DNA from: Paenibacillus methanolicus
GTDB lineage: Bacteria; Bacillota; Bacilli; Paenibacillales; Paenibacillaceae
DNA length: 64,000 nt
Assembly: GCF_008124765.1 (NCBI RefSeq)
Contig: NZ_VNHS01000010.1
Coordinates: forward strand, 338,156 to 402,155
Direction: 5' to 3'
The number at the start of each line of letters is the position of its first letter. Position 1 is the first letter of the stretch. The translations under genes and the position numbers were made by a program. Under the pieces are notes generated by a model. The model saw nothing but the letters and a program-made list of their open reading frames with translations, ran no database searches and was not told the origin of the DNA. Below, piece by piece: positions 8,867 to 17,491 of this stretch.

Positions 8867-9325
8867 CTAGCCGTTCGTCTTCGCTTGCGTAATCAATGCT
8901 TGAATCGCATCGTCAATCTTCCAGGTGCCGAGCGCGTTGCCTTGAAATTTCACTTTCACTTCGCCCGCGCCCGGCGTGCCGGTCAGCTCCACGTTCTTCG
9001 ACTTCACCGTGAAGGTGCCGTCGGCATTGTTCGTGAACGTCGCTTCCTTCGCTTCGCCGGCCATCGCGGAGATGGCTTGTTCCTTAAATTTATCAGTAAT
9101 CGTCGATCCGATTTCCTTCAGATCGATGCTCTTCAGGTCGTCGAGCGTGTACCCGCTGTATACGATGATGCCCACGATGATGACCGCGACGATCAGCCAC
9201 TTCACGACCGTCCTCACGATGCGAATGACGAGCCATAGCACGACCAGCGCAATCACCAGCACGAACCAATTGTCTTGGAAAAACTGGGCCCACGTGTCCC
9301 AATTCGCGTTCAAATCAAACCCCAT
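8867..9325 (-). CDS. Small membrane-anchored protein of unknown function
   Basis: 152 residues: a short N-terminal tail, a strong hydrophobic stretch (residues about 19-58, probably two membrane segments separated by an Arg/Lys turn), then a polar domain of about 90 residues with a Thr/Lys-rich middle (TFTVKSKNVEL) and a Gly/Pro loop. No family was recognised. SD GGAGGAG lies 8 bases upstream. It precedes the transglutaminase-like gene by 58 bases on the same strand and may share its transcript. Confidence 0.7.
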   Translation of the reverse strand: MGFDLNANWDTWAQFFQDNWFVLVIALVVLWLVIRIVRTVVKWLIVAVIIVGIIVYSGYTLDDLKSIDLKEIGSTITDKFKEQAISAMAGEAKEATFTNNADGTFTVKSKNVELTGTPGAGEVKVKFQGNALGTWKIDDAIQALITQAKTNG

Positions 9326-9463
9326 CCGATAGTCTCCTCCATTATACCGCTTGCTTACTTTGAATACAAAACATTATACCCGAACCCCTTATGCCCGTAA
9401 ACGGCCGGAAATGCGCGGGTTTTGGCGGGTTTGGATGGCGGAATTGCCCGTGATTGGCGACTA

Positions 9464-9930
9464 TTGTAGACCAGTTCCCCACCTTATCTGGGAACATCTC
9501 TACAACGGGAGCGGTTGCGGGAAATCGGAGCCCTTGCGCGGCTAGCGATCCTCTTCGAAGCATTACCCTCACCTACAGCGGAGATTTCCCGCAACAAGCG
9601 ACTTTTGCGGCGGAGATTGCGCACGGCAAGCGACTTTTGTAGACGTGTTCCCACCTCTTCATCAGTCATCTAATCCAGGAACACGTCTACAACGGGAGCG
9701 GTTGCGGGATCGGAGCCCCAACGGGAGCAATCGGGCGCAATCGGAGCCCTTTAGCGGCTTGCGATCCTCTTCGAAGCACCACCCACACCCTGCAGCGGAG
9801 ATTTCCCGCCAACAAGCGACTTTTGTAGACGTGTTCCCACCACCTCTTAAGTCACCAAATCAGGGAACACGTCTACAACGGGAGCGGTTGCGGGAAATCG
9901 GAGCCCGAGCGGCCCGCGGGAAATCGGAGC
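9464..9930. repeat. Block of three imperfect palindromic elements
   Basis: The 746-bp gap between 9325 and 10072 holds no gene. It contains three inverted repeats with arms TTGTAGACGTGTTCCC and its complement: 9464-9505 (diverged arms), 9637-9692 and 9823-9878. Each is framed by CGGAGATTTCCCGC and CGATTTCCCGCAAC in opposite directions, extending the dyad to over 100 bases. The segment beginning GCGATCCTCTTCGAAGCA recurs at 9545 and 9761, so the units are also arranged head to tail. The pattern resembles families of dispersed intergenic palindromes; it is not a CRISPR because the units are themselves large dyads. Confidence 0.85.
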
Positions 9931-10071
9931 ATACATATCCAAGCCCTTCCAAGCGTACAAGTAGTAACAGCACAAGCCCTGCGGCGGCGACCGGACCGCA
10001 TTGCCGCAGGCGGAACAGCGAACTACCCGGCGCACGCCGAGCGCGAGCGCCGACGCCTGGGAGGAATTTCG

Positions 10072-11271
10072 TTGAAAACCGCAGTATGGCTGTACTTGTT
10101 TCTGTTCGTCGCGTTCTTCGATTTGCACGCGCAGTACCCGATCCTGACGCCGTTCGCCATCTCGCTCGGCGCGGCGCCTTCGTTCATCGGGCTGATGATG
10201 GGCATCTACTCCATCACGCACTTGCCGGGCAATCTGATCGCCGGCTTCGGCGTCGACCGGTTCGGCAGCCGGCTCTTCATCGTCCTGTCGCTGGCGGCCG
10301 CGGGCATCATTCTCGTCATCCAGGCCGGCATCACGAACCCGTGGCAGCTGCTCGTGCTCCGCTCGATCAGCGGATTCGTGCTCGCCTTCCTGTCGCCGGC
10401 ATGCATGTCGCTGCTCGCCCGCATCGCCCAAAACCAGGTGCAGCAGCGCAAGCTGATGGCCGGCAACGGACTGGTCCATACGCTGGCCTCCGTCGTCTCG
10501 CCGGCGGCCGGCGCGTACATGGTCGCCCAAATCGGCTTCACGACCGCCTTCCTCATTCTCGGCTGGGTCCTGATCGCCACGGCCGCCTGCGCGCTGTTCT
10601 TCATCCGCGAAGCGCCGAGGAAAGCGCTCGCCGAAGCCGGCGACTCCGACGCGGACGGCTTCGGCGCCCCGGCGGGCGAGCGGAACGACGACGTCGGGCT
10701 GCACGAGGGAACCGCGAAGTCGATTCCGTGGCTCGTCTTTCTCGTTCCGATCGCGATGAGCTGCGCGCAAGGCATTCTGTCCTTCGAGCTGCCGCTTATG
10801 GCCAAGACCCAGGCGGCCATGATGACGACCGGCCTGCTGTTCTCCGTCGTGAGCCTAGGCGCGCTGTTCACGCTCAGCCTGCTGTTCTTGAACCGAATGT
10901 CGCCTTACTTGCGAACGTTGTGGGGGGCGTTCATGCTGGCGATCACGTACTTCGCGATTGCCGCCGAAGTGCCGGCGCCGTTCTATGTACTCCTCTTCGT
11001 GATCGGCATGGCCAAAGGAATCATATTCCCGGCGCTCTCTTCCCTGCTGATCGAGCTGAGCGGAGGCGCACGCTACGGCCGAACGTTCTCGGTGCTGTCG
11101 ATCGCCTTCTCCATCGGCTCGTTCATGGGACCGATGCTGGCCGGCCAGCTTCGGGATTACGTCTCGCCGTATTACATCGCGTTCCTCGCGCTCATGCTTG
11201 CCGTCTCGATCTTGCCCTTTCATGCGATCCGCACGGCCGGCGGCAGCGCCCATTTTTCGAAAACTGGGTGA
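10072..11271 (+). CDS. Major facilitator superfamily transporter
   Basis: 399 residues with about twelve hydrophobic segments and a central cytoplasmic loop near residue 190-215 rich in Asp/Gly. The conserved loop between segments 2 and 3 reads GFGVDRFGSR, the MFS A-motif (GxxxDRxGxR). It probably exports or imports a small molecule; the substrate is unknown. The start is TTG with TGGGAGGAA 6-7 bases upstream; no better ATG exists before the first membrane segment. It follows the palindrome block directly, whose last element may lie close to its promoter. Confidence 0.88.
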   Translation: MKTAVWLYLFLFVAFFDLHAQYPILTPFAISLGAAPSFIGLMMGIYSITHLPGNLIAGFGVDRFGSRLFIVLSLAAAGIILVIQAGITNPWQLLVLRSISGFVLAFLSPACMSLLARIAQNQVQQRKLMAGNGLVHTLASVVSPAAGAYMVAQIGFTTAFLILGWVLIATAACALFFIREAPRKALAEAGDSDADGFGAPAGERNDDVGLHEGTAKSIPWLVFLVPIAMSCAQGILSFELPLMAKTQAAMMTTGLLFSVVSLGALFTLSLLFLNRMSPYLRTLWGAFMLAITYFAIAAEVPAPFYVLLFVIGMAKGIIFPALSSLLIELSGGARYGRTFSVLSIAFSIGSFMGPMLAGQLRDYVSPYYIAFLALMLAVSILPFHAIRTAGGSAHFSKTG

Positions 11272-11392
11272 ATGCACAGGGCCGCTACCCCTCCAAGACA
11301 TAAGATACAGTGTGGCAAACAGCTAGCAAGGCAAACACGAAATCAGCAGGCCTTTGCCAAAGACAGATAAGTTGAAAGAGGGGTGAAATACC

Positions 11393-11503
11393 ATGTCTCA
11401 ATGCGTAGAACACGGCCACAAACACGGCGGTTTTACATCGGCCGGCATCATCCTCGTACTCTTCATCCTGCTCGTCATCGTAATCGGCGGTTTCTGTTAC
11501 TAG
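11393..11503 (+). CDS. YjcZ-type sporulation micro-protein
   Basis: 36 residues: a polar start with Cys 4 and three His (EHGHKHGG), a single hydrophobic helix (GIILVLFILLVIVIGG) and a C-terminal FCY. This Gly plus hydrophobic helix layout is that of the YjcZ family of small spore-associated membrane proteins in Bacillales. SD AGAGGGGTG lies upstream of ATG. A strong terminator follows 23 bases after the stop, marking a monocistronic unit. Confidence 0.75.
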   Translation: MSQCVEHGHKHGGFTSAGIILVLFILLVIVIGGFCY

Positions 11504-11525
11504 GACCGCATCACCCGCTTCCACT

Positions 11526-11560
11526 AGGCGGCCTGCCCGAGCAGGCCGCCTGCTTTTATT
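11526..11560 (+). terminator. Terminator after the YjcZ-type gene
   Basis: A perfect 11-base stem (AGGCGGCCTGC) with a 4-base loop is followed by GCTTTTATTTA. Confidence 0.85.
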
Positions 11561-11688
11561 TAGACGACGCGACGCGCCGAAAAGTATCAGCCCCTCCGGT
11601 CTCGTGCCGACACTCGATCCCATCCGCAGGCCGTGCCTTAATCAATCCGCGAAAATCGGCTACAATAAGCGGGTGAGGTGAAAATTGG

Positions 11689-12060
11689 ATGGATATCGCC
11701 ATTATCGTCGAAGGCAAAAACGACCGCAGCCGGCTGCGCCGCGTCCTTGCGGAAGAAGTGCCGATCTTCTGCACGTACGGCACGCCGAGCGCGAATCAGA
11801 TCGAGACGCTGCGCAAGCAGGTCGGGGACAAGCAGGCTTACCTGTTCACCGACAACGATTCGTCGGGCAAGCGCATCCGCGGCATGCTGCGCGACGCGTT
11901 CCCGGATGCCGAGCACATCTACACGAGACGCGGCTATCCGGGCGTCGAGAAGACGCCGGAAGATTACTTGATCGAACAATTAGAAAAAGCGGGCCTTGAG
12001 GCGTACATCGTGTACCCGCCGCAAGATCCCGCTCCCTGGAGCAAAGACGATCAAATTTGA
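11689..12060 (+). CDS. Small toprim-domain protein (RNase M5-like)
   Basis: 123 residues, essentially only a toprim fold. The conserved Glu is in IIVEGKND (residues 5-12) and the acidic pair in FTDNDSSGKR (near residues 53-62), which bind Mg2+. RNase M5 (RnmV) has this fold but is about 180 residues with a C-terminal domain missing here, so a small toprim nuclease-like protein is the safest call. GTGAGGTG precedes the ATG at 11689. Its 3' end overlaps the convergent AEC gene by 10 bases. Confidence 0.8.
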   Translation: MDIAIIVEGKNDRSRLRRVLAEEVPIFCTYGTPSANQIETLRKQVGDKQAYLFTDNDSSGKRIRGMLRDAFPDAEHIYTRRGYPGVEKTPEDYLIEQLEKAGLEAYIVYPPQDPAPWSKDDQI

Positions 12061-12983
12061 ATATCGAGCGCGAAAATAACGAACGTGACGGTAGCGATGC
12101 TCAGCACCGTCGAGAGCAGCACCGCCTGCGAGGCGTATTCGGGCTCGTTGTCGAACTCGACCGCCAGGAGCACGCTCGACAGCGAGGTTGGCACGGCGGA
12201 CGAGACGATGAGCGCCTGCGCCATCAGCCCGTCCAGCCCCATCGCCCAGACGACGGCCGCCGCGAGCAGCGGGCCGGCAACCAGCCGCAGACCGCTGGCC
12301 AGCCAGACGTCCGCATGCAGGAGCGCCTTCATCGACCACTTCATGTTCCCCAGCTGCACGCCGAGCGTAATAAGCGCCGTCCCGATGAATGCATTAGCCA
12401 AATATCCGAGCGGCGCCTCCACCGCCTTGGGCAGCTCGATCCCCCATTGATGCAGCGCGAACCCAAGCGGAATCGCATAGATGACGGGCTGCTGAATAAT
12501 GGTGCGCATCACGCCGCGAAGACTGCTTTTGTGCGCGTTGACGCTGTAGATCCCGTACGTGTTGGGGAGCAGCGACTGCGTCATCATGACGAGGATCTGG
12601 ACCGAGAGCGTGAACGGATTGTTCGCGAAGACAAGGCCGTTCAGCGGGATGGCGTAGTTGGCGCTGTTATAGAACAACACGCTGTTGCGCATCGCGGCCC
12701 GCATGCCGCCGCGGTGACCGCGAAGGCGGACGAACGCTTCCGCCGCCCCATACTGAAGCACCATGAAGATCAACAGAAACAGCAGCACCTGAAGCGCCAC
12801 GCCGGCCGATATGGATGTCGTGTATAAGAGCTGAAAAATCATGGCCGGCGAGAACAAATAAAAGTTAAGCTTGCTGAGCGTGCGAATATCGAGCGTGAAC
12901 GCGCGCTGAAGCACGATGCCGAGCGCGATCATGACCGATAGCGGCAGGACGTTGTTCCAGACGATCGTAGTCAGGACGCTCAT
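12051..12983 (-). CDS. AEC-family (auxin efflux carrier-like) transporter
   Basis: 310 residues with about ten hydrophobic segments in two halves, typical of AEC carriers such as YfdV or MdcF that move organic anions. The conserved Asn/Pro spot in segments 4 and 9 is seen (NSANYAIPLNG near 107-117; SSAVPTSLSS near 265-275). The substrate is unknown. The gene starts 6 bases after the Sco stop with no strong SD, which suggests translational coupling in a ctaB-sco-AEC operon. Confidence 0.85.
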   Translation of the reverse strand: MSVLTTIVWNNVLPLSVMIALGIVLQRAFTLDIRTLSKLNFYLFSPAMIFQLLYTTSISAGVALQVLLFLLIFMVLQYGAAEAFVRLRGHRGGMRAAMRNSVLFYNSANYAIPLNGLVFANNPFTLSVQILVMMTQSLLPNTYGIYSVNAHKSSLRGVMRTIIQQPVIYAIPLGFALHQWGIELPKAVEAPLGYLANAFIGTALITLGVQLGNMKWSMKALLHADVWLASGLRLVAGPLLAAAVVWAMGLDGLMAQALIVSSAVPTSLSSVLLAVEFDNEPEYASQAVLLSTVLSIATVTFVIFALDIQI

Positions 12984-12989
12984 GCCGCG

Positions 12990-13616
12990 TTAGTCGTCCA
13001 ACAGCGCGTCGGTAATTTCTTTCAGCTTGTCGGCCGTCATCAGTTCATCCAGCGAGCCGCGCACGTATTTGCGAATATTCCCCTTCTTGTCCACGAAGAA
13101 GATCAAGTCGCTGTGGGTGTACAGCTTGGTCGCCGGATCCTTCTGCAGCATGAGCCCGAATTCGGTCATCAGCTTGGTCGTCTCCTGCTCGGTCGCCATA
13201 TTGAGGAATTTCCAGCCCGTCTGATCGATCTCGTTCGGAATATTGGCGATGAACTGGCGCACCGCATCCGGCTTGTCCCGCTCCGGATCGAACGTGACCG
13301 AATGGAACTCGACGTCCTTGCCGAACGTGCCGTCCGCCTTCAGCTCGTTCTGCAGCTCGCTCATCAAGAACGTCGTCGGCGGACAAATATCCGGGCAATT
13401 CGCGTAGTAGAAATAGATCAGGCGCACTTTGCCGTCGGAATCGGACAGCTGCACCTGGTTGCCGTCCAGATCGGTCATCGTATAGTTCGGCGCCGGCTTG
13501 TCCATTTCGAAATTAACCGTGCTCTTCTCCTGCATCGAGACCAGCAAATAAATCCCCATCGCCGCGCAAAGCGCGAACAGCGCGATTTTGAATGCATGTT
13601 TGCGTACGAATGCCAT
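12990..13616 (-). CDS. SCO1/SenC copper chaperone for cytochrome c oxidase
   Basis: 208 residues from the ATG at 13616, which has GGGGGGAA 8 bases upstream; an upstream in-frame TTG has none. One N-terminal membrane anchor (residues about 8-27) leaves a thioredoxin-fold domain outside. The copper ligands are the CPDIC pair (CxxxC) and the distal His in YTHSDL. Sco proteins deliver copper to the CuA site of cytochrome oxidase; the heme O synthase gene just upstream fits that role. Confidence 0.9.
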   Translation of the reverse strand: MAFVRKHAFKIALFALCAAMGIYLLVSMQEKSTVNFEMDKPAPNYTMTDLDGNQVQLSDSDGKVRLIYFYYANCPDICPPTTFLMSELQNELKADGTFGKDVEFHSVTFDPERDKPDAVRQFIANIPNEIDQTGWKFLNMATEQETTKLMTEFGLMLQKDPATKLYTHSDLIFFVDKKGNIRKYVRGSLDELMTADKLKEITDALLDD

Positions 13617-13680
13617 GCGTGTCGTTCCCCCCAAGCAAAAACGGCGCCATTCTCGATCGAAGGTGCCGCTTCACGAATTT

Positions 13681-14541
13681 TTAAGACCACGTTGTGTTGA
13701 CGATCATAAGCAAAAAGACGACCATCAAGTAATTAATCGAGAAGAAAAAGTTGACCTTCGCCCACTTCGTCTCCCGCTCGCCTTCCTTCCCGAACCCCAT
13801 CGCCGTCTGGACGAGCCAGGCGATGCCGCATAGCGCGCCCACGATCAAGAAGACGACTCCTACATAACCGTATGTATAGAGCAACACGACGTTCGGCACG
13901 AGCAGCACGATATACGGCACCATCTGCAGCTTCGTCCGGCGCACGCCCTTCACGACGGGCAGCAGCGGGAACCCCGCGGCGCGGTATTCCTCCACCCGGC
14001 GAATCGCCAGCGACCAGAAGTGCGGCGGCTGCCAGAGGAACAACAGCGCGAACAGCAGCCAAGCGCCCATATCGACTTCTCCCGTTACCGAGCAATACCC
14101 GATCACCGGCGGCATGGCGCCGGAGACGCCGCCGATCGACGTGCTCCACGTCGACGAGCGCTTCAGCCACATCGTGTAGATGACGACGTAGACGAAAATG
14201 CCCAACACGCCCAGCCACCCCAGCAACGCGTCGAGCGCGAACAAGATCGCAAGCCCGACGACGCCGAGCGCGATCCCGTACGCCAGCACGGCGCCCGGCT
14301 TCAGCCGCCCTTCGGCCAACGCCCGCTTCTGGGTCCGCTCCATCTTCTTGTCCAGTTCGCGGTCCCAATAATTGTTGATGACGCACGCGGAAGCCATCGT
14401 GAACGTGGTGCCGATCAGCATATAGAGAAGCAGCAGCCAGTCGATATCCCATTTGGAAGCAACCCAGAAACCGCCGAACGCCGCGAACGCATTCAGCCGA
14501 AGCAGTCCCGGCTTGGTCAGGGCCACATATTCTTTTAACAC
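13681..14541 (-). CDS. ctaB: Heme O synthase (protoheme IX farnesyltransferase)
   Basis: 286 residues from the GTG at 14541 (GGGAGG 8 bases upstream); a longer ATG start at 14592 has no SD. UbiA-type prenyltransferase with about nine membrane segments. The first Asp-rich motif is NNYWDRELDKKMERTQKR (NxxxDxxxD, residues about 56-64), binding Mg-farnesyl diphosphate; the second is in the loop before QPPHFWSLAIRR. It converts heme B to heme O for cytochrome oxidase. Heads an operon with sco and an AEC transporter. ctaA is not in the window. Confidence 0.92.
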   Translation of the reverse strand: MLKEYVALTKPGLLRLNAFAAFGGFWVASKWDIDWLLLLYMLIGTTFTMASACVINNYWDRELDKKMERTQKRALAEGRLKPGAVLAYGIALGVVGLAILFALDALLGWLGVLGIFVYVVIYTMWLKRSSTWSTSIGGVSGAMPPVIGYCSVTGEVDMGAWLLFALLFLWQPPHFWSLAIRRVEEYRAAGFPLLPVVKGVRRTKLQMVPYIVLLVPNVVLLYTYGYVGVVFLIVGALCGIAWLVQTAMGFGKEGERETKWAKVNFFFSINYLMVVFLLMIVNTTWS

Positions 14542-14803
14542 ACAGCGAGCCTCCCTGTTCCGATACCGCAAGAGACGCGCCTGGCGCCTCATGGTAATAA
14601 ATCGTAGTTAATCATACCTCATCCCGCAATCCTTTGACAATCTTCGCGGTCGTTGTTCAAGAATTTGTTGGTTTAGCCCGGAACGCGCGAAGGCCCCCGT
14701 TCATTCCTTCGCAAAAACTTGTGGAACAATTTCAGCTCCTGCCTAATATGATGTCTTGTGGATCATCGCCCAACCGAACGCAAAGGAAGTGAGATTCCCC
14801 AGC

Positions 14804-15226
14804 ATGGCCGTCATAAAAGCGAATTCGGAGGACATCAAGATGCTAGCCCGGCTAATGCGGGCGGAGGCGGAAGGCGAAGGCGACCTCGGCATGCTGATGG
14901 TTGGCAACGTCGGCGTCAACCGCGTCAGAAGCGGCTGTCTCGATTTCAAGAATATCCGAACGATCCCGCAGATGGTGTTCCAAAGTCCGGGGGGATTCGA
15001 GGCAACGCAGAAGGGCTATTTTTATCAAGGCGCGCGCGATCGGGAAATTCGGCTGGCCAAACGGATGATCAACGGCGAACGCCAGCACCCCGCGTCCAAC
15101 TCGCTCTGGTTCTTCAAGCCCGCGGGCGCCTGCCCGAGCCAATGGTTCGACCAATGGAACGCGGGCCGGTTTAAATCGCACTGTTTCTTCCGGCCGACCA
15201 GTGCGGACTGCCCGAACGTGTATTAG
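14804..15226 (+). CDS. cwlJ: Spore cortex-lytic cell wall hydrolase CwlJ
   Basis: 140 residues, the usual CwlJ length. It consists of the hydrolase_2 (SleB C-terminal) domain alone without signal peptide, as in CwlJ: RAEAEGE near residues 19-25 carries the catalytic Glu, followed by LMVGNVGVNR and ARDREIRLAKRMINGER, and the end reads NSLWFFKPAGACPSQW. CwlJ sits in the spore coat and breaks muramic-lactam cortex during Ca-DPA-triggered germination. Start ATG has AAAGGAAGTGAG upstream. The next gene encodes GerQ, which CwlJ needs in Bacillus subtilis. Confidence 0.93.
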   Translation: MAVIKANSEDIKMLARLMRAEAEGEGDLGMLMVGNVGVNRVRSGCLDFKNIRTIPQMVFQSPGGFEATQKGYFYQGARDREIRLAKRMINGERQHPASNSLWFFKPAGACPSQWFDQWNAGRFKSHCFFRPTSADCPNVY

Positions 15227-15310
15227 TTGAGGGAATCAAAGCAAGCGACGAGAGGCCGACAAGCGCAAGGCGAATTTATGTTCATGATCAGAAAGCGAGG
15301 AAATCGAATC

Positions 15311-15925
15311 ATGTCTAACGGTTACGGGTACAAAGGTGCAGTAAGTCCGGCGAATACGGCTGGTTGGGGCGGTTACGGTTATGGGGCTCCATACCCTGGA
15401 ATGGGAATGGGCGCGGCTCCGGCGATGGGGATGGGCGCAGCTCCCGCGATGGGTATGGGCGCGGGTCCAATGATGGGTATGCCCGCCATGCCGCAAACGG
15501 CCGTTGCCGGCGTCCAATCCCCGCAAGCCGGCGTTCCCGCCGGCGTACCTAGCGGCGCGTTCGTCACGCCGCAAGGCGGCAATATCGTTACGGTCCCGGT
15601 CGTCGAGGAATCCTACGTCGAGAACATCATTCGCCTGAACCGCGGCAAAATGGCGACGTTCTACATGACGTACGAGAACAACCGCGAATGGAACGCCAAA
15701 ATTTTCAAAGGCATCATCGAGGCGGCCGGCCGCGACCATATCATTATCAGCGACCCGACGACGGGCAAGCGCTTCTTGCTGCTGATGCTGAACCTGGATT
15801 ACGTGGAATTCGAAGGTCCGATCAACTACGAGTACACGTTCCAAGGCGTGACGATCACGAACACGACGCCGGTCAACGGCGGTACGCACGCCGCGACGAC
15901 GCTGCCCGCGATGAACGGGCGCTAA
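15311..15925 (+). CDS. gerQ: Spore coat protein GerQ
   Basis: 204 residues. The first 100 are Gly/Met/Ala/Pro-rich with repeats of the type MGMGAAPA; the C-terminal half (YVENIIRLNRGKMATFYMTY onward, residues about 97-180) is the conserved GerQ domain ending in a YEYTFQ strand. GerQ is a coat protein cross-linked by Tgl and required for CwlJ localisation or activity. The start at 15311 was chosen for the GAGGAAAT SD. A tail of 20 residues after the domain is Thr-rich. Its stop overlaps the stop of the convergent small gene. Confidence 0.93.
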   Translation: MSNGYGYKGAVSPANTAGWGGYGYGAPYPGMGMGAAPAMGMGAAPAMGMGAGPMMGMPAMPQTAVAGVQSPQAGVPAGVPSGAFVTPQGGNIVTVPVVEESYVENIIRLNRGKMATFYMTYENNREWNAKIFKGIIEAAGRDHIIISDPTTGKRFLLLMLNLDYVEFEGPINYEYTFQGVTITNTTPVNGGTHAATTLPAMNGR

Positions 15926-16203
15926 AGAGCGGGACGAAACGTCCATGCATGAAGCTTGGCGGCGCCGCCCGGAATCCAATCGGACATGATGCGCCATGAA
16001 GAACGCTCTCCGCAGCGTTCTTTTTTTATCGCTTCGGCGGCTTCTACGCTCCCCGCCTCCCATACCTCGACGAACAACAGCGGCTGGTCGGTGCCTTCAT
16101 ACAGCTTAAATCCGCCGGGATCCGCCGACCGCCCCGCGATCCACGATCGAAATTGTTGTTCATGCTCCGGCAAAATCCGGTATTCGACGAAACAGATCAC
16201 CAT
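15922..16203 (-). CDS. Small protein, possibly a dimeric alpha/beta-barrel
   Basis: 93 residues beginning with a beta-strand (ICFVEYRILPEHEQQFRSWI), a loop, a second strand (PLLFVEVWEAGSVEAAEAIKKER) and a third near the end with Trp/His. That order of strands and helices resembles ABM/dimeric ferredoxin-like barrel proteins, but no family was firmly recognised. ATG has GGAAGGGAAG upstream. Convergent with gerQ, with the stop codons overlapping by 3 bases. Confidence 0.55.
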   Translation of the reverse strand: MVICFVEYRILPEHEQQFRSWIAGRSADPGGFKLYEGTDQPLLFVEVWEAGSVEAAEAIKKERCGERSSWRIMSDWIPGGAAKLHAWTFRPAL

Positions 16204-16302
16204 GGGCGAAAACTTCCCTTCCGTTATAATAACCCGCGATTCAGAAGATACTGAAACGTACAATATAGAAGTATAACATTTCACGGGCAGGTGCTTCTTA
16301 TT

Positions 16303-17289
16303 ATGGATAGCGGAACGCATTTGGTCATGGGACTCGGACTCGCCGGTCTCGCCTCCGTCGACCCGGTGGTCGCTTCCGATCAGACGGTGTACGCGGCGGT
16401 GCTCATCGGTACCGTAGTCGGCTCCCAGGCCCCGGATTTGGATACGCTGCTTCGGTTCAAAGGCAATGCGATATATATCCGCAATCACCGCGGCATGTCG
16501 CACTCCTTGCCTGCTATCGCAATTTGGACCCTTTTGATCACGCTGCTGCTTCAACTCGGCTTCAATTTCGGACTACCCTGGGCGCATATCGCCGGATGGG
16601 TGCTGTTGGCCGTCGTCATTCACGTCTTTACCGATTTGTTCAACACTTACGGAACGCAGGCAATGCGGCCCTTCACGAAAAAATGGATTTCGTGGAACAT
16701 CATCCATATTTTCGATCCCGTCATCTTCACGGCGCATGTCATCGCGATCGCCCTCTGGGCGCTGCGCGCCTTCGATCCCGCCGCGCTGTTTCCGGCTCTG
16801 TACGCGCTGCTGATCGTGTACTACGTTTGGCGGACGATCTCCCACCGCATGATTCTGAGGCGGCTGCCGAAACTGGACGATCAGCACGAGCCCGAAGACG
16901 ACTATATGATCATTCCGACCATCTCCCTCTATGACTGGAACGTGGTCAAGCAGCGCGGAGACGGCTCGTACGTCATCGGCGACTTGAAACAGGGACGGCT
17001 GCGCTGGATCGACAGCGCCCGCTGCTCCAGCCATCCGGCCGTGGAACGGTCCAAGCAGGATATCTCGATCCGTTCGTTCCTCTCCTTCACCTCGTTCGCC
17101 TGCGCCGAAGTGCGCGAGCATTCGTGGGGATACGAGGTCCGCTGGTGCGACGTGCGTTACCGTCACCGCAAGCAATACCCGTTCGTCGGCGTGCTGCTAA
17201 TGGACAGCGACTATAAAACGCTGGGCTCCTACGTCGGTTGGCTGAGCGACGAACGGCTCCAGAAACGGCTGCGCATGAACACCTACTGA
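16303..17289 (+). CDS. Membrane-bound metal-dependent hydrolase, YfhP type
   Basis: 328 residues. The N-terminal half has four to five membrane segments with the family's metal-site motifs: SGTHLVMG (His 5), DLDTLLR, HRGMSHS (near residues 65-71) and HVFTDLFNTYGTQ. The C-terminal 130 residues are soluble. This is the YdjM/YfhP family of putative inner-membrane hydrolases; Bacillus YfhP is similar in length. No substrate is known. ATG at 16303 was chosen for AGGTG 9 bases upstream; a GTG at 16291 is possible. A terminator follows 46 bases later. Confidence 0.85.
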   Translation: MDSGTHLVMGLGLAGLASVDPVVASDQTVYAAVLIGTVVGSQAPDLDTLLRFKGNAIYIRNHRGMSHSLPAIAIWTLLITLLLQLGFNFGLPWAHIAGWVLLAVVIHVFTDLFNTYGTQAMRPFTKKWISWNIIHIFDPVIFTAHVIAIALWALRAFDPAALFPALYALLIVYYVWRTISHRMILRRLPKLDDQHEPEDDYMIIPTISLYDWNVVKQRGDGSYVIGDLKQGRLRWIDSARCSSHPAVERSKQDISIRSFLSFTSFACAEVREHSWGYEVRWCDVRYRHRKQYPFVGVLLMDSDYKTLGSYVGWLSDERLQKRLRMNTY

Positions 17290-17334
17290 GCATGAGGCTT
17301 CGCCGATGCCAGCGGTTCGCGCTTGACCTATGCG

Positions 17335-17366
17335 ATCCCTTCTTGCACAATGAAGAAGGGATTTTT
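17335..17366 (+). terminator. Terminator after the YfhP-type gene
   Basis: Ten-base perfect stem ATCCCTTCTT, loop of 8, then a run of five T. Confidence 0.85.
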
Positions 17367-17444
17367 GCATGTCGCCGGCATGAATCGCGCTCGCTCCGTC
17401 CGATATGGACGTTGATCGCCGTCACGCCTTGCCCGCGCGCATGC

Positions 17445-17472
17445 AAAAGGCTCAAGGTTTCCCTTGAGCCTT
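17445..17472 (-). terminator. Terminator after the first SASP gene
   Basis: On the minus strand AAGGCTCAAG pairs with CTTGAGCCTT followed by TTGC, 20 bases after the SASP stop. Confidence 0.8.
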
Positions 17473-17491
17473 GTGGTCTTGCATGTCCGAA

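Noticed and set aside
9464..9930. Possible CRISPR array
   Set aside because: Units are large dyads with diverged copies and no regular short repeats or spacers; no cas genes nearby.
9645..11303. Plus-strand open frame of 552 codons overlapping the MFS gene
   Set aside because: Wrong frame relative to the clear transporter, Arg-rich, and begins in the palindrome block.
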